A stretch of 64,000 nucleotides of DNA from Rossellomorea sp036867415 (GTDB taxonomy: Bacteria > Bacillota > Bacilli > Bacillales > Bacillaceae_B), in contig NZ_JBAJHU010000013.1 in the NCBI RefSeq assembly GCF_036867415.1, forward strand, positions 14,015-78,014, given 5' to 3'. Positions 17,432 to 25,204 of this stretch are shown one piece after another. Under the pieces are notes generated by a model. It made no database searches and was not told where the DNA came from. It was given only the letters and a program-made list of their open reading frames with translations. Each line of letters begins with the position of its first letter. Position 1 is the first letter of the stretch. The position numbers and the translations under genes are program-made.

Positions 17432-19123
17432 ATGATGGATTTAAAGTCAGTATTAGCGACAGAAATGAAGTCCCAGGTTCTTTCTTCCTGGCCTGAAGAA
17501 GATATTTGCAAGTTAATCGAAATACCGAAGCACGCCCATCTGGGAGACCTGGCTTTCCCGTGCTTCAGATTAGCCAAAGAATGGAGAAAATCCCCTGGAG
17601 TGATTGCTGCAGAAATAGCCCAGACATTTCATTCCCCAACATTCAAAAATGTGGAGGCAGTGGGTCCTTATGTGAATGTACGTTTTGATCCCGCACTCAC
17701 CGGGAAGGAGATTGTCTCCTCGATTCTTAAGCAAGGAGTTCAATACGGTTCCCATCCATTCGGGAATGGCAAGACGATCGTGCTGGATATGTCTTCTCCT
17801 AATATTGCTAAACCCTTCTCGATGGGGCACCTCCGTTCCACTGTAATTGGCAATGCCCTCGCCAATTTAGCAGAAAAATGCGGATATGAAACCGTCAAAA
17901 TCAACTATATCGGGGATTGGGGCACACAATTCGGGAAACTGATCGTCGCCTTCAAAAAATGGGGCGATGAAGAGAAGGTAAAAGAAAACCCGATTGCCGA
18001 ATTATTTACCCTTTATAAGAAATTCCATGAAGAGGCTGTTCAGGACCCTGCGCTTGAAGAAGAAGGCCGTAAAGCATTCAAGCTTCTCGAAGACGGCGAT
18101 GAAGAAATCACCGGGTTATGGAAATGGTTCAAGTGTGAATCATTCGAAGCATTTAAAACCATCTATACACTACTTGGAGTGAACTTCGATTCCTACAATG
18201 GCGAGGCATTCTTTAACGATAAAATGGAAGAGGTAGTACAACTGCTGCAGGAGAAGGCTCTCCTTGAAACGTCACAGGGTGCCCGCGTCGTGTGGCTGGA
18301 GGACGAGACACTGCCTCCATGTTTAATCAAAAAAACAGATGGCGCAACCCTCTATGCTACAAGGGATCTGGCAGCCGCCCTTTATCGCCAACGCGAATAT
18401 TCCTTCGATGAAGCGCTGTACGTTGTCGGCCAGGAGCAGACCGTCCACTTCAAACAAGTCAAGGGGGTGCTTGAGAAATTGGAATTTGATTGGGCAAGAA
18501 GCATGAAGCATATACCTTTTGGCCTTTACTTGAAGGACGGAAAGAAAATGTCGACTCGTAAAGGACGCGTCATTCTACTGGAAGAAGTGCTTGCCGAAGC
18601 GGTCGCGATGGCAGATGAAAATATCAAAAAGAAAAACCCGCATCTTAAAGGAGCAGAAGCTGTTGCCCGGGATGTCGGAGTCGGGGCGGTCATTTTCCAT
18701 GATTTAAAAAATGACCGTTTGAACGATATTGAGTTTTCCCTTGAACACATGCTTACCTTCGAAGGGGAAACCGGCCCCTATCTGCAATACACTCATGCGA
18801 GAGCCCAATCGATCCTGAGAAAAGCCGGAGTCGCTTCACCTTACACGTTTAATGGACTGAAAGACTCAGCCAGCTGGGAAGTAATCAAGCAGCTTCGACT
18901 ATTTCCTGAAACAGTCGAAAGAGCTTGGAAGGGCTGCGCACCTTCCATCCTGGCAAAATACCTGCTGGAGCTCGCAAAGTCGTTTAACAGCTACTATGGA
19001 AATACAAAAATCATTAACCCGGACCCGGAGCAGGAATCCCGTTTGGCACTCGTCTTCGCAGCAGCGTCTCTGTTATCACAAGGTTTGAGCCTGTTAGGCA
19101 TCAAATCACCGGACGAAATGTAG
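17432..19123 (+). CDS. argS: Arginyl-tRNA synthetase
   Basis: 563 residues. The class I synthetase charges tRNA-Arg. The HIGH-type motif is NIAKPFSMGHLRST, and the KMSKS-type motif is GKKMSTRKG. An N-terminal additional domain and a C-terminal anticodon-binding DALR domain (TGPYLQYTHARAQSILRK onward) are present. GGAGGTGG lies close upstream; ATG at 17432 or 17435 are both possible. A T-box controls the gene, unlike the usual B. subtilis argS, so the genome may hold a second copy. That is inference and needs a genome check. Confidence 0.95.
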   Translation: MMDLKSVLATEMKSQVLSSWPEEDICKLIEIPKHAHLGDLAFPCFRLAKEWRKSPGVIAAEIAQTFHSPTFKNVEAVGPYVNVRFDPALTGKEIVSSILKQGVQYGSHPFGNGKTIVLDMSSPNIAKPFSMGHLRSTVIGNALANLAEKCGYETVKINYIGDWGTQFGKLIVAFKKWGDEEKVKENPIAELFTLYKKFHEEAVQDPALEEEGRKAFKLLEDGDEEITGLWKWFKCESFEAFKTIYTLLGVNFDSYNGEAFFNDKMEEVVQLLQEKALLETSQGARVVWLEDETLPPCLIKKTDGATLYATRDLAAALYRQREYSFDEALYVVGQEQTVHFKQVKGVLEKLEFDWARSMKHIPFGLYLKDGKKMSTRKGRVILLEEVLAEAVAMADENIKKKNPHLKGAEAVARDVGVGAVIFHDLKNDRLNDIEFSLEHMLTFEGETGPYLQYTHARAQSILRKAGVASPYTFNGLKDSASWEVIKQLRLFPETVERAWKGCAPSILAKYLLELAKSFNSYYGNTKIINPDPEQESRLALVFAAASLLSQGLSLLGIKSPDEM

Positions 19124-19386
19124 AATTGCCAGACATCCTGTCACTATTTCCCGAGAAATGACTTATTTTTTCACTCCACTCAGCCCTCTTCTTTATGGAT
19201 CACTCTATTTACTCAATTGTGATCTATACTGAGCGGGGTCTTTTCTATGACTGCTTCCTCTCTTCTAATATAGTCCAATCAGATATTCCATGACGCTCCC
19301 CTTAAAAAGTGATATACTTTCTTATGTTATTTCAAAAACCGACAATACGTTTGACAATAATTGCATGATAATAAAGGAGATATCTT

Positions 19387-19968
19387 ATGTCTGAACTACT
19401 TCACGCTTTTGAAGCCTGGTTGCTCGATTACGGGATTTGGGGACTGATTCTTGTATCCTTTGCAGATTCGTCTTTCTTTCCGATTCCACCAGATGTCCTG
19501 TTAATCCCGCTGGCGATCGCCAACCCTGAAAATGCTTTGCTCTATGCTTTATATACAACGGCTGCGTCAGTCATCGGTGCGTTATTCGGCTGGTGGATCG
19601 GTAAAAAACTCGGTCGGCCGATACTGGTATACCTATTCTCAGAAGCAAGAATTCAGAAGGTGGAAGAATACTTTATGAAATACGGTCCCATGGCCCTGCT
19701 TATTGCCGGCCTCACACCCGTTCCATATAAAATCTTCACCATCTTTGCCGGTGTTTCCGGAGTAAAAATCAGAGTACTCGTCATATGGTCGATCATCGGA
19801 CGGGGCATCCGCTTCTTTCTTGAAGGAGCAATCATATTGGCCCTTGGAGCAAAAGCAAAACCGTTTATCGAAGAAAACTTCACCATGCTGACACTCGCAG
19901 CAGGCGGTATCTTACTACTGGCCTACATTATCTACCTTGTCATCAGAAAGAAAAGACATACTGTATAA
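19387..19968 (+). CDS. DedA-family membrane protein (YqaA type)
   Basis: 193 residues from an ATG after AAAGGAGATATCTT. The DedA/VTT domain covers the whole protein, with four to five membrane segments. Conserved blocks are FADSSFFPIPPDVLLIPLAI, GALFGWWIGKKLGRP, AGLTPVPYKIFTIFAGVSGV with the Arg/Pro residues typical of the family, and GRGIRFFLEGAII. DedA proteins include undecaprenyl-phosphate and phospholipid translocases; which substrate this one moves is unknown. A weak hairpin terminator for argS lies near 19180-19250 in the upstream spacer. Confidence 0.87.
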   Translation: MSELLHAFEAWLLDYGIWGLILVSFADSSFFPIPPDVLLIPLAIANPENALLYALYTTAASVIGALFGWWIGKKLGRPILVYLFSEARIQKVEEYFMKYGPMALLIAGLTPVPYKIFTIFAGVSGVKIRVLVIWSIIGRGIRFFLEGAIILALGAKAKPFIEENFTMLTLAAGGILLLAYIIYLVIRKKRHTV

Positions 19969-19998
19969 ACTAAATTGATTCAACCAGATTCAGTAAAA

Positions 19999-20033
19999 AA
20001 GAGAGTATTGGAGGACCACTCCAATACTCTCTT
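19999..20033. terminator. Bidirectional terminator between dedA-type and lipid kinase genes
   Basis: A perfect 14-bp stem (AAGAGAGTATTGGA at 19999-20012 with 20020-20033) with A and T rich flanks serves both convergent genes; its right arm overlaps the kinase stop codon. Confidence 0.9.
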
Positions 20034-20934
20034 ATTCATTCTCCCCTACAATAAACCGCAGATGATGCTTCAAGACTACCAAGGTATGGTTCTGTTCTTC
20101 ATAGAGCTCTCCGTCCATATCCACTTTCTCATCTTCCTCTATATGAATCGTAGCCTCCGAAGCCCGGATATGAATGATATCATTTGACGGATCGTTTACT
20201 TCTCCTGTGCTTCTTATCATGAAAAATTCCTTCAATAATGGGAATCCTGTTTTTTTAACCATATATATATCGATCAGGCCATCTTCAAGATCAATATTGG
20301 CTGGCAGCGGGTTTGTGCCAATTGAGCGCCCGTTCGCCGCCAGGAGCATCACCACTTGTTCCTTGTATACTTTCCCGTTAGCCGAAATGACTGCCCGCAA
20401 CAGCGGCGGATCCTGGATGGATTGAAATGCGCTGATATAATAACTGAGCTTTCCGAGAACACTTTTAGATCCCATGTCGATATTATCACTTGTTTTAGAA
20501 ACCAGGCCTGTCCCCCAGAAATTACTGAAATAGCGGTCGCCTGCTTTGACGATATCGATATCCTTTTCCAGGGGTGAGTCCGTAATGGTTTTGACGGCTT
20601 GTCCCAAATTCACGGGTATATTCAGGGAACGTGCAAAGTCGTTACAGGTTCCCCCTGGAAGGATGGCGGCCTTTGGCTTCGATGCAAGACTGGCTAACCC
20701 GTTAACCGCTTCATGTACAGTACCGTCCCCGCCCATGATGACAACCAGATCATATTCTTGCCCGGTGTTTCTGCATATTTTTTCTGCATCGCCCTTGTCT
20801 TTCGTTTTATGAACAGTCAATGTATCACAAATATCCAAAAGCTCCGGGGTGACTTCCATCAATTGAGTTTCCAATTCCCCCTGACCTGCTTTCCCATTAC
20901 AAACCAACAATATCTTTGGATAGATAATAGTCAT
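20032..20934 (-). CDS. Diacylglycerol kinase-family lipid kinase (YegS/BmrU type)
   Basis: 300 residues. The catalytic-domain signature VVIMGGDGTVHEAVNGL contains the nucleotide-binding GGDGT. The glycine-rich ILPGGTCNDFAR follows, and a C-terminal beta domain ends in KVDMDGELYE. The family phosphorylates diacylglycerol or related lipids at the inner membrane. ATG at 20934 follows AGGTG; a GTG one codon upstream is possible. The essential DgkB belongs to this family, but other paralogues exist in Bacillus, so I assign no symbol. Confidence 0.88.
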   Translation of the reverse strand: MTIIYPKILLVCNGKAGQGELETQLMEVTPELLDICDTLTVHKTKDKGDAEKICRNTGQEYDLVVIMGGDGTVHEAVNGLASLASKPKAAILPGGTCNDFARSLNIPVNLGQAVKTITDSPLEKDIDIVKAGDRYFSNFWGTGLVSKTSDNIDMGSKSVLGKLSYYISAFQSIQDPPLLRAVISANGKVYKEQVVMLLAANGRSIGTNPLPANIDLEDGLIDIYMVKKTGFPLLKEFFMIRSTGEVNDPSNDIIHIRASEATIHIEEDEKVDMDGELYEEQNHTLVVLKHHLRFIVGENE

Positions 20935-20968
20935 CACGTCACCTGCCTTTACAAATATCCTTACAAAA

Positions 20969-21083
20969 AAAGAGGCTGACCCAAAAAGATGAAGTGATCA
21001 CCCTTAAAGGATCAGTCCTTAATGAGCCAATCGTCTAATGATTCAAATCTCTAGACATTCGTTATTCTTGGGTCAACCTCTTT
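20969..21083. repeat. 115-bp element bounded by 15-bp inverted repeats
   Basis: AAAGAGGCTGACCCA (20969-20983) pairs with TGGGTCAACCTCTTT (21069-21083), with one mismatch and about 85 bp between. It begins two bases past the stop codon of the 94-residue gene. On the minus strand the last arm is followed by a T run, so it can act as a terminator. The ends also resemble those of small non-autonomous elements. No target-site duplication is visible. Confidence 0.6.
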
Positions 21084-21084
21084 A

Positions 21085-21369
21085 TTAAGCTGTGTTCGAG
21101 TCTTCTTGAGGGCTTTGAAGGATTGTTCTGTACGCCAACCGCAGACGACCATTAATATAGCTTTGTCCGTCACAGGCGATATGCGTGTTTTGCATCCGGT
21201 GGATTTCCATTTCTGCAAACATGGATAATGCCCGGGAAACCTGATCCAATGCCAAGTTGACACTGTAAGGATCGGCTGGCTGAGAGGCGCTCATGCAGCG
21301 GTATGAAATTTCATCTGCCCTCTTTCTTATTTCCTTTAGCGTTTGGACATCAAACAACACTCTTTCCAT
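21085..21369 (-). CDS. Small hypothetical protein, 94 residues
   Basis: I do not recognise this protein. The start is well supported: AAAAGGAGGG lies just before the ATG. It is a soluble, mostly helical protein with a Cys in SYRCMSASQPADPYSVN and another in HIACDGQSYINGR. No membrane segment or signal is seen. Downstream lies the inverted-repeat element, and upstream on the same strand a 49-residue gene, so the two may be expressed separately or together. Confidence 0.65.
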   Translation of the reverse strand: MERVLFDVQTLKEIRKRADEISYRCMSASQPADPYSVNLALDQVSRALSMFAEMEIHRMQNTHIACDGQSYINGRLRLAYRTILQSPQEDSNTA

Positions 21370-21436
21370 GCCATTCCCTCCTTTTCACTATTTCTTATTA
21401 TATCGTGAAAAAAAGAGAAATATGCCTTGCAAACCG

Positions 21437-21586
21437 TTATGAATCCTGAGTTAACGTCTTAGGTAATGGTTGATATTGCTTTAGTGAATGAAGGATCTCC
21501 CGTCTGGACTTTGTTTTAGAAATATTGACGCCGACTTTCGATAAACTGGTTATCACCTTTTTAAAGCGATCGTTCTCCTTTACCAC
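21437..21586 (-). CDS. Small basic hypothetical protein, 49 residues
   Basis: A short open frame not covered by longer genes. It starts at a GTG with GAGGTG six nt upstream. The predicted product opens VVKENDRFKKVITSLSKV, has ISKTKSRREILHSL in the middle and ends LTQDS. It is basic and probably helical. The good ribosome site and natural amino-acid composition suggest it is real, but I recognise no family. Expression data would be needed. Confidence 0.45.
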   Translation of the reverse strand: MVKENDRFKKVITSLSKVGVNISKTKSRREILHSLKQYQPLPKTLTQDS

Positions 21587-21753
21587 GTTATTCACCTCTT
21601 CGATTAAATTCGTTACCTATTTGTACGTATGAAATAAAAAAAGGTTTCACTTTATTCTAGATGGTTTTCCTATTCCCTATAAATGAAACAATAATCCTAT
21701 TTTTTGTTTTTCTTTATAAGAATATTTCACATTTAAATACACAATTTATACGT

Positions 21754-22374
21754 ATGAAAACAAAATTAGCGATGATAATGGTCACAATGTCCCTTGCCTT
21801 TGGTCTTACAGGAATCACCGGTGCCCAGGCAGCACAAACTTATCACGTAAAGAAAGGAGACACTCTTTGGAAAATTTCCAAAAAGTTTCAAATCGGGTTA
21901 TCTGAAATGATTGATGCAAACCCTCAAATTCCAAATCCGGATTTAATATATCCTACTCAAAAAATCAATATTCCAATCATCAAATCAACAAAGTCTGTTG
22001 AAAGCCAGGTGATTGATCTTACAAACCAGGAAAGGCAGAAAGCCGGACTCGCTCCTCTTCAATTAGACTGGCAGCTGTCCAGAGTGGCACGATATAAATC
22101 CCGGGATATGAGAGATACAGGATATTTTGCTCACCGAAGCCCTCAATATGGCTCACCTTTTGATATGATGAAAAGATTTAATATCCAGTACACTTCAGCA
22201 GGTGAAAATATTGCAGTCGGACAAACAAGTCCGGAACAAGTTGTTAAAGAATGGATGAGCAGCCCCGGACATCGTAAAAACATCCTCAATGACACCTACA
22301 CCTATATCGGGGTCGGATACGCGAAGGGCGGTTCATACGGCACCTATTGGACGCAGATGTTCATTTCAAAATAG
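21754..22374 (+). CDS. Secreted LysM-CAP (SCP-like) domain protein
   Basis: 206 residues. A signal peptide (residues 1-26, cut after AQA) is followed by one LysM domain (about 29-73, YHVKKGDTLWKISKKF), which binds peptidoglycan. A CAP domain follows (about 86-204) with GYFAHRSPQYGSPFDMM, GENIAVGQ and WMSSPGHRKNIL. The layout is like Bacillus YkwD/SafA-related spore or wall proteins. I start at 21754 because the signal peptide begins there. The frame is open back to 21661, and neither start has a clear ribosome site, which is unusual here. Its CAP domain is very like that of the lipoprotein at 42024. Confidence 0.87.
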   Translation: MKTKLAMIMVTMSLAFGLTGITGAQAAQTYHVKKGDTLWKISKKFQIGLSEMIDANPQIPNPDLIYPTQKINIPIIKSTKSVESQVIDLTNQERQKAGLAPLQLDWQLSRVARYKSRDMRDTGYFAHRSPQYGSPFDMMKRFNIQYTSAGENIAVGQTSPEQVVKEWMSSPGHRKNILNDTYTYIGVGYAKGGSYGTYWTQMFISK

Positions 22375-22411
22375 AAGGATCTACGGATTTTCTGTAGATC
22401 CTTCTATTTTA
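22374..22411 (+). terminator. Terminator of the LysM-CAP gene
   Basis: GAAGGATCTAC (22374-22384) pairs with GTAGATCCTTC (22394-22404), then CTATTTTAT. Confidence 0.85.
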
Positions 22412-22447
22412 TCAGCCAAAACCATATCAAATTCATTTTAAGATTGA

Positions 22448-22502
22448 TTTATTTTCAACTTTCGACTGTTTATTTTCAACTTCCCTGCATTTATTTTCAA
22501 CT
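22448..22502. repeat. Three-unit phased repeat, word TTTATTTTCAACT every exactly 21 bp
   Basis: TTTATTTTCAACT begins at 22448, 22469 and 22490. The intervening 8 bp are not conserved. A decayed fourth unit may follow near 22512. It lies between the LysM-CAP terminator and the CBS gene. Confidence 0.88.
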
Positions 22503-22611
22503 AAGCTTATATCCACCTTTTCAATTAACTTCCTCCAGATCGAAAGAATATTGCAAGCAAATATTCAAATAATAAAGATTGTACTGCCACAACAATTGAG
22601 GGGGAATTTAA

Positions 22612-23025
22612 ATGAAAGTACGCGATCTAATGTCGACAAATGTTGAAGCTGCATCCAATCAGGATTCTTTACAAAATGTTGCATCTAAAATGCAATCGAA
22701 GAATGTTGGTTCTGTACCTGTAGTGGAAAACGGACAAGTTGTCGGAATGGTAACGGACCGCGACATCGCCACTCGCGGACTGACGAATGGTACTCAGGAT
22801 ACTGCGTCTCAGGTTATGACCCAAAACGTTGTGACGATCTCACCGGATGCTTCCGCCGAAGAAGCTGCGTCGTTAATGTCACAGCATCAGGTCCGCCGCC
22901 TTCCAGTAGTCGAAAACGGAAACCTGGTCGGAATGCTTGCATTGGGCGATCTAGCAGTACAACAAAAGTCTGATCAAAGCGCTGGCGGCGCTCTTAGTCA
23001 GATCTCAGAAAATCAAACAAGATAG
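22612..23025 (+). CDS. CBS-domain pair protein (YhcV-like)
   Basis: 137 residues made of two CBS domains (about 1-58 and 68-125), with the repeated signatures VGSVPVVENGQVVGMVTDRDI and VRRLPVVENGNLVGMLALGDL. CBS pairs bind adenosine nucleotides such as AMP, ATP or c-di-AMP and usually sense energy or stress. The last 12 residues are a polar tail. AGGGGGAATTTAA precedes the ATG. It is monocistronic with its own terminator. No partner domain or enzyme is fused, so it is a stand-alone sensor of unknown target. Confidence 0.9.
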   Translation: MKVRDLMSTNVEAASNQDSLQNVASKMQSKNVGSVPVVENGQVVGMVTDRDIATRGLTNGTQDTASQVMTQNVVTISPDASAEEAASLMSQHQVRRLPVVENGNLVGMLALGDLAVQQKSDQSAGGALSQISENQTR

Positions 23026-23046
23026 ATGATTCCCTGTAATACCTTA

Positions 23047-23075
23047 GAGGCCGAATTCATTCGGCCTCTTGTTTT
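23047..23075 (+). terminator. Terminator of the CBS gene
   Basis: GAGGCCGAA and TTCGGCCTC arms around a short loop, followed by TTGTTTT. Confidence 0.88.
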
Positions 23076-23185
23076 ACCTCCCCCCGATACGACAATTTTT
23101 TCACATACAGGCAGGATTTTCTTGTTTTTTCGAGAATATCTTTAGTTATGGAATGGTTATGAATGTGAAGATTGGAGGTATTGGG

Positions 23186-23350
23186 ATGAGTCGTTCAGCT
23201 TATTATCGAAAAGAAGTAAAGAATTTTAAGCGGGAAAGCCGTAAAAAGGTTTTTGTAGACGGAATACTTGATTTCTTATTTATGATATTTGGCATTTCCA
23301 TGATTACGGGAGTACTTTTATTTGTATTAGGCTACTGGAACTACTACTGA
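23186..23350 (+). CDS. Small single-pass membrane protein, 54 residues
   Basis: GGAGG lies seven nt before the ATG at 23186, so I use this start rather than the longer upstream frame. The first 25 residues are very basic (YYRKEVKNFKRESRKKVF). One membrane helix follows (about residues 28-50), and the protein ends GYWNYY. The basic N-terminus should stay in the cytoplasm. The family is not recognised. It has its own terminator. Confidence 0.65.
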   Translation: MSRSAYYRKEVKNFKRESRKKVFVDGILDFLFMIFGISMITGVLLFVLGYWNYY

Positions 23351-23416
23351 TCCCTCGACAGATTATTTATGACGCGTTCTCATTTATATGTCCAAGTGAC
23401 AAACCAGCCTTCCAGA

Positions 23417-23450
23417 TGCCATAGAACATTTCTGTGGCATTTTTATTTTT
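23417..23450 (+). terminator. Terminator of the small membrane protein gene
   Basis: TGCCATAGAA pairs with TTCTGTGGCA (one G-T pair), followed by a T-rich tail. Confidence 0.8.
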
Positions 23451-23621
23451 AAAAAAATTATTATTTTATATTCTATTTTTCATTATTTCAGAATAATTTT
23501 CCCTCCCCTCGTCTATCCTTCCTTACCTCTTTAAAAACTTTAAAATCCCTTATTTACTATGACAACATATTTTGAAACCCTAAATAGTCACTTGGTAAAA
23601 ATTTAATATTCAGATAATTAC

Positions 23622-23650
23622 TTGACTTCTGATTCTAATTTTCAGATAAT
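23622..23650 (+). promoter_or_regulatory. Sigma-A promoter of the alanine/glycine symporter
   Basis: TTGACT (23622-23627), 17-bp spacer, GATAAT (23645-23650). The word TTCAGATAAT occurs twice, overlapping the -10 and again just upstream at about 23609, and could be an operator half-site. Confidence 0.75.
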
Positions 23651-23688
23651 AATAAACGTAACCGATTCAAATTTTCGAGGGGGTTATC

Positions 23689-25119
23689 ATGGAGATTTTA
23701 AACAACTTAGTCAGCGAAGCAAATTCATATTTATGGGGTTATATCTTAATCGGATTACTAATTATTTTAGGTGTATACTTTACAGTCGGTTCGAAATTCG
23801 TCCAAATTCGACATATTGGGGAAATGTTCCGATTACTAGGCGATAAAGATGTTCAGAAGGCAGAAGGCGAGAAGCAGATTTCTTCCCTGCAGGCATTCTT
23901 TATCGGAGCAGGTACTCGAATTGGTACAGGTAATTTAGCGGGAGTAGCCATTGCCTTAGCACTTGGAGGTCCTGGAGCTGTGTTCTGGATGTGGGTCGTA
24001 GCGGTCCTCGGAGGAGCCAGTGCTTTTGTGGAAAGTACGCTTGCCCAAATTTATAAAGTGAAAGATAAGGTTGGTTTCAAAGGCGGTCCTGGCTACTACA
24101 TGGAGAAACAATTAGGGAAACGCTGGATGAGTTCGATCTTTGCAGTGACAATCCTGCTATCTTTCGGTACAACATTCAATGCTGTACAGAGTAATACCAT
24201 CTCGGTTGCATTTAATAATTCTTTCGGTATTAACTCGCTATTAATCGGAATTGTTCTCGCAGGATTAACCGCACTCGTTATTTTTGGCGGAGTGCAGCGA
24301 ATTGCCAATTTCTCATCCGCGATCGTGCCGTTAATGGCAGGTTTTTATATCATTCTTGCATTGTTTGTCGTCATCACAAACATTACGGAAATGCCGCAAG
24401 TGTTTGCTCTCATTTTCAAAAGTGCGTTCGGGTTTGAACAGGTAGTCGGCGGTGGTATCGGTGCTGCCATCATGAACGGTGTGAAACGCGGACTATTCTC
24501 AAATGAAGCGGGTATGGGTAGTGCGCCAAATGCTGCAGCGACAGCATCCGTGTCCCACCCGGTAAAACAAGGTTTCATTCAGGCACTGGGTGTTTTCTTC
24601 GATACCTTGCTGGTATGTTCTGCAACCGCTTTCATCATCCTGACTTCTGATGCTTACTCCTCGGGAGTGACGGGTATTGAGCTTTCTCAAGCTGCGATGT
24701 CAGAACACTTCCAATCATGGGCTGGTATCTTTCTTGCCATTGCGATCTTTACGTTTGCTTTCAGTTCGATCATTGGAAGCTATTACTACGGTGAAGCGAA
24801 CCTGCCATTCATCAGTAAGAGTAAAACAGGTCTTCTGGTTTACCGCTTCATCGCATTAGGAATGGTCGTATTCGGTTCTGTGGCGAGCCTTGATATTGTA
24901 TGGAGTCTGGCCGATTTCTCAATGGCGCTCATGGCCATCACAAACTTGATTGCCATCGGGATTCTTGCCCCTATTGCCTTTAAGGCGCTCGACAATTATA
25001 TGGTACAGCGCCGTCAAGGATTGGATCCTGTGTTCTACGCAGACGATATTCCCGGCTTAAAAGGAGTGGAAAGCTGGCCGAAACGAGAAGAAGTACGTAA
25101 GAAGGCGGCCAATGAGTAA
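23689..25119 (+). CDS. Alanine/glycine:cation symporter (AGCS family)
   Basis: 476 residues with about ten to eleven membrane segments; the family moves alanine or glycine with Na+ or H+. Signatures are the N-terminal FFIGAGTRIGTGNLAGVAIAL, GGPGAVFWMWVVAVLGGASAFVE, the FKGGPGYYMEK loop and the substrate-site block GLFSNEAGMGSAPNAAATA. GAGGGGGTTATC precedes the ATG. The gene is monocistronic with a clear promoter and terminator. It resembles AlsT-type carriers of Bacillus; some relatives carry glutamine, so the exact substrate is open. Confidence 0.9.
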   Translation: MEILNNLVSEANSYLWGYILIGLLIILGVYFTVGSKFVQIRHIGEMFRLLGDKDVQKAEGEKQISSLQAFFIGAGTRIGTGNLAGVAIALALGGPGAVFWMWVVAVLGGASAFVESTLAQIYKVKDKVGFKGGPGYYMEKQLGKRWMSSIFAVTILLSFGTTFNAVQSNTISVAFNNSFGINSLLIGIVLAGLTALVIFGGVQRIANFSSAIVPLMAGFYIILALFVVITNITEMPQVFALIFKSAFGFEQVVGGGIGAAIMNGVKRGLFSNEAGMGSAPNAAATASVSHPVKQGFIQALGVFFDTLLVCSATAFIILTSDAYSSGVTGIELSQAAMSEHFQSWAGIFLAIAIFTFAFSSIIGSYYYGEANLPFISKSKTGLLVYRFIALGMVVFGSVASLDIVWSLADFSMALMAITNLIAIGILAPIAFKALDNYMVQRRQGLDPVFYADDIPGLKGVESWPKREEVRKKAANE

Positions 25120-25139
25120 ATCCGTTTATAAAGGTAAAA

Positions 25140-25173
25140 AACAGGCACCCTCAACAGGTGCCTGTTCTTTTGT
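25140..25173 (+). terminator. Terminator of the AGCS symporter gene
   Basis: AACAGGCACC (25140-25149) pairs with GGTGCCTGTT (25157-25166), followed by CTTTTGT. Confidence 0.88.
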
Positions 25174-25204
25174 CATTCTTTAAGAGGAACGTTTTCACTC
25201 TCAC

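Noticed and set aside
21661..21753. Longer N-terminus for the LysM-CAP protein
   Set aside because: It would put 31 residues before a complete signal peptide, and the upstream ATG has no ribosome site.
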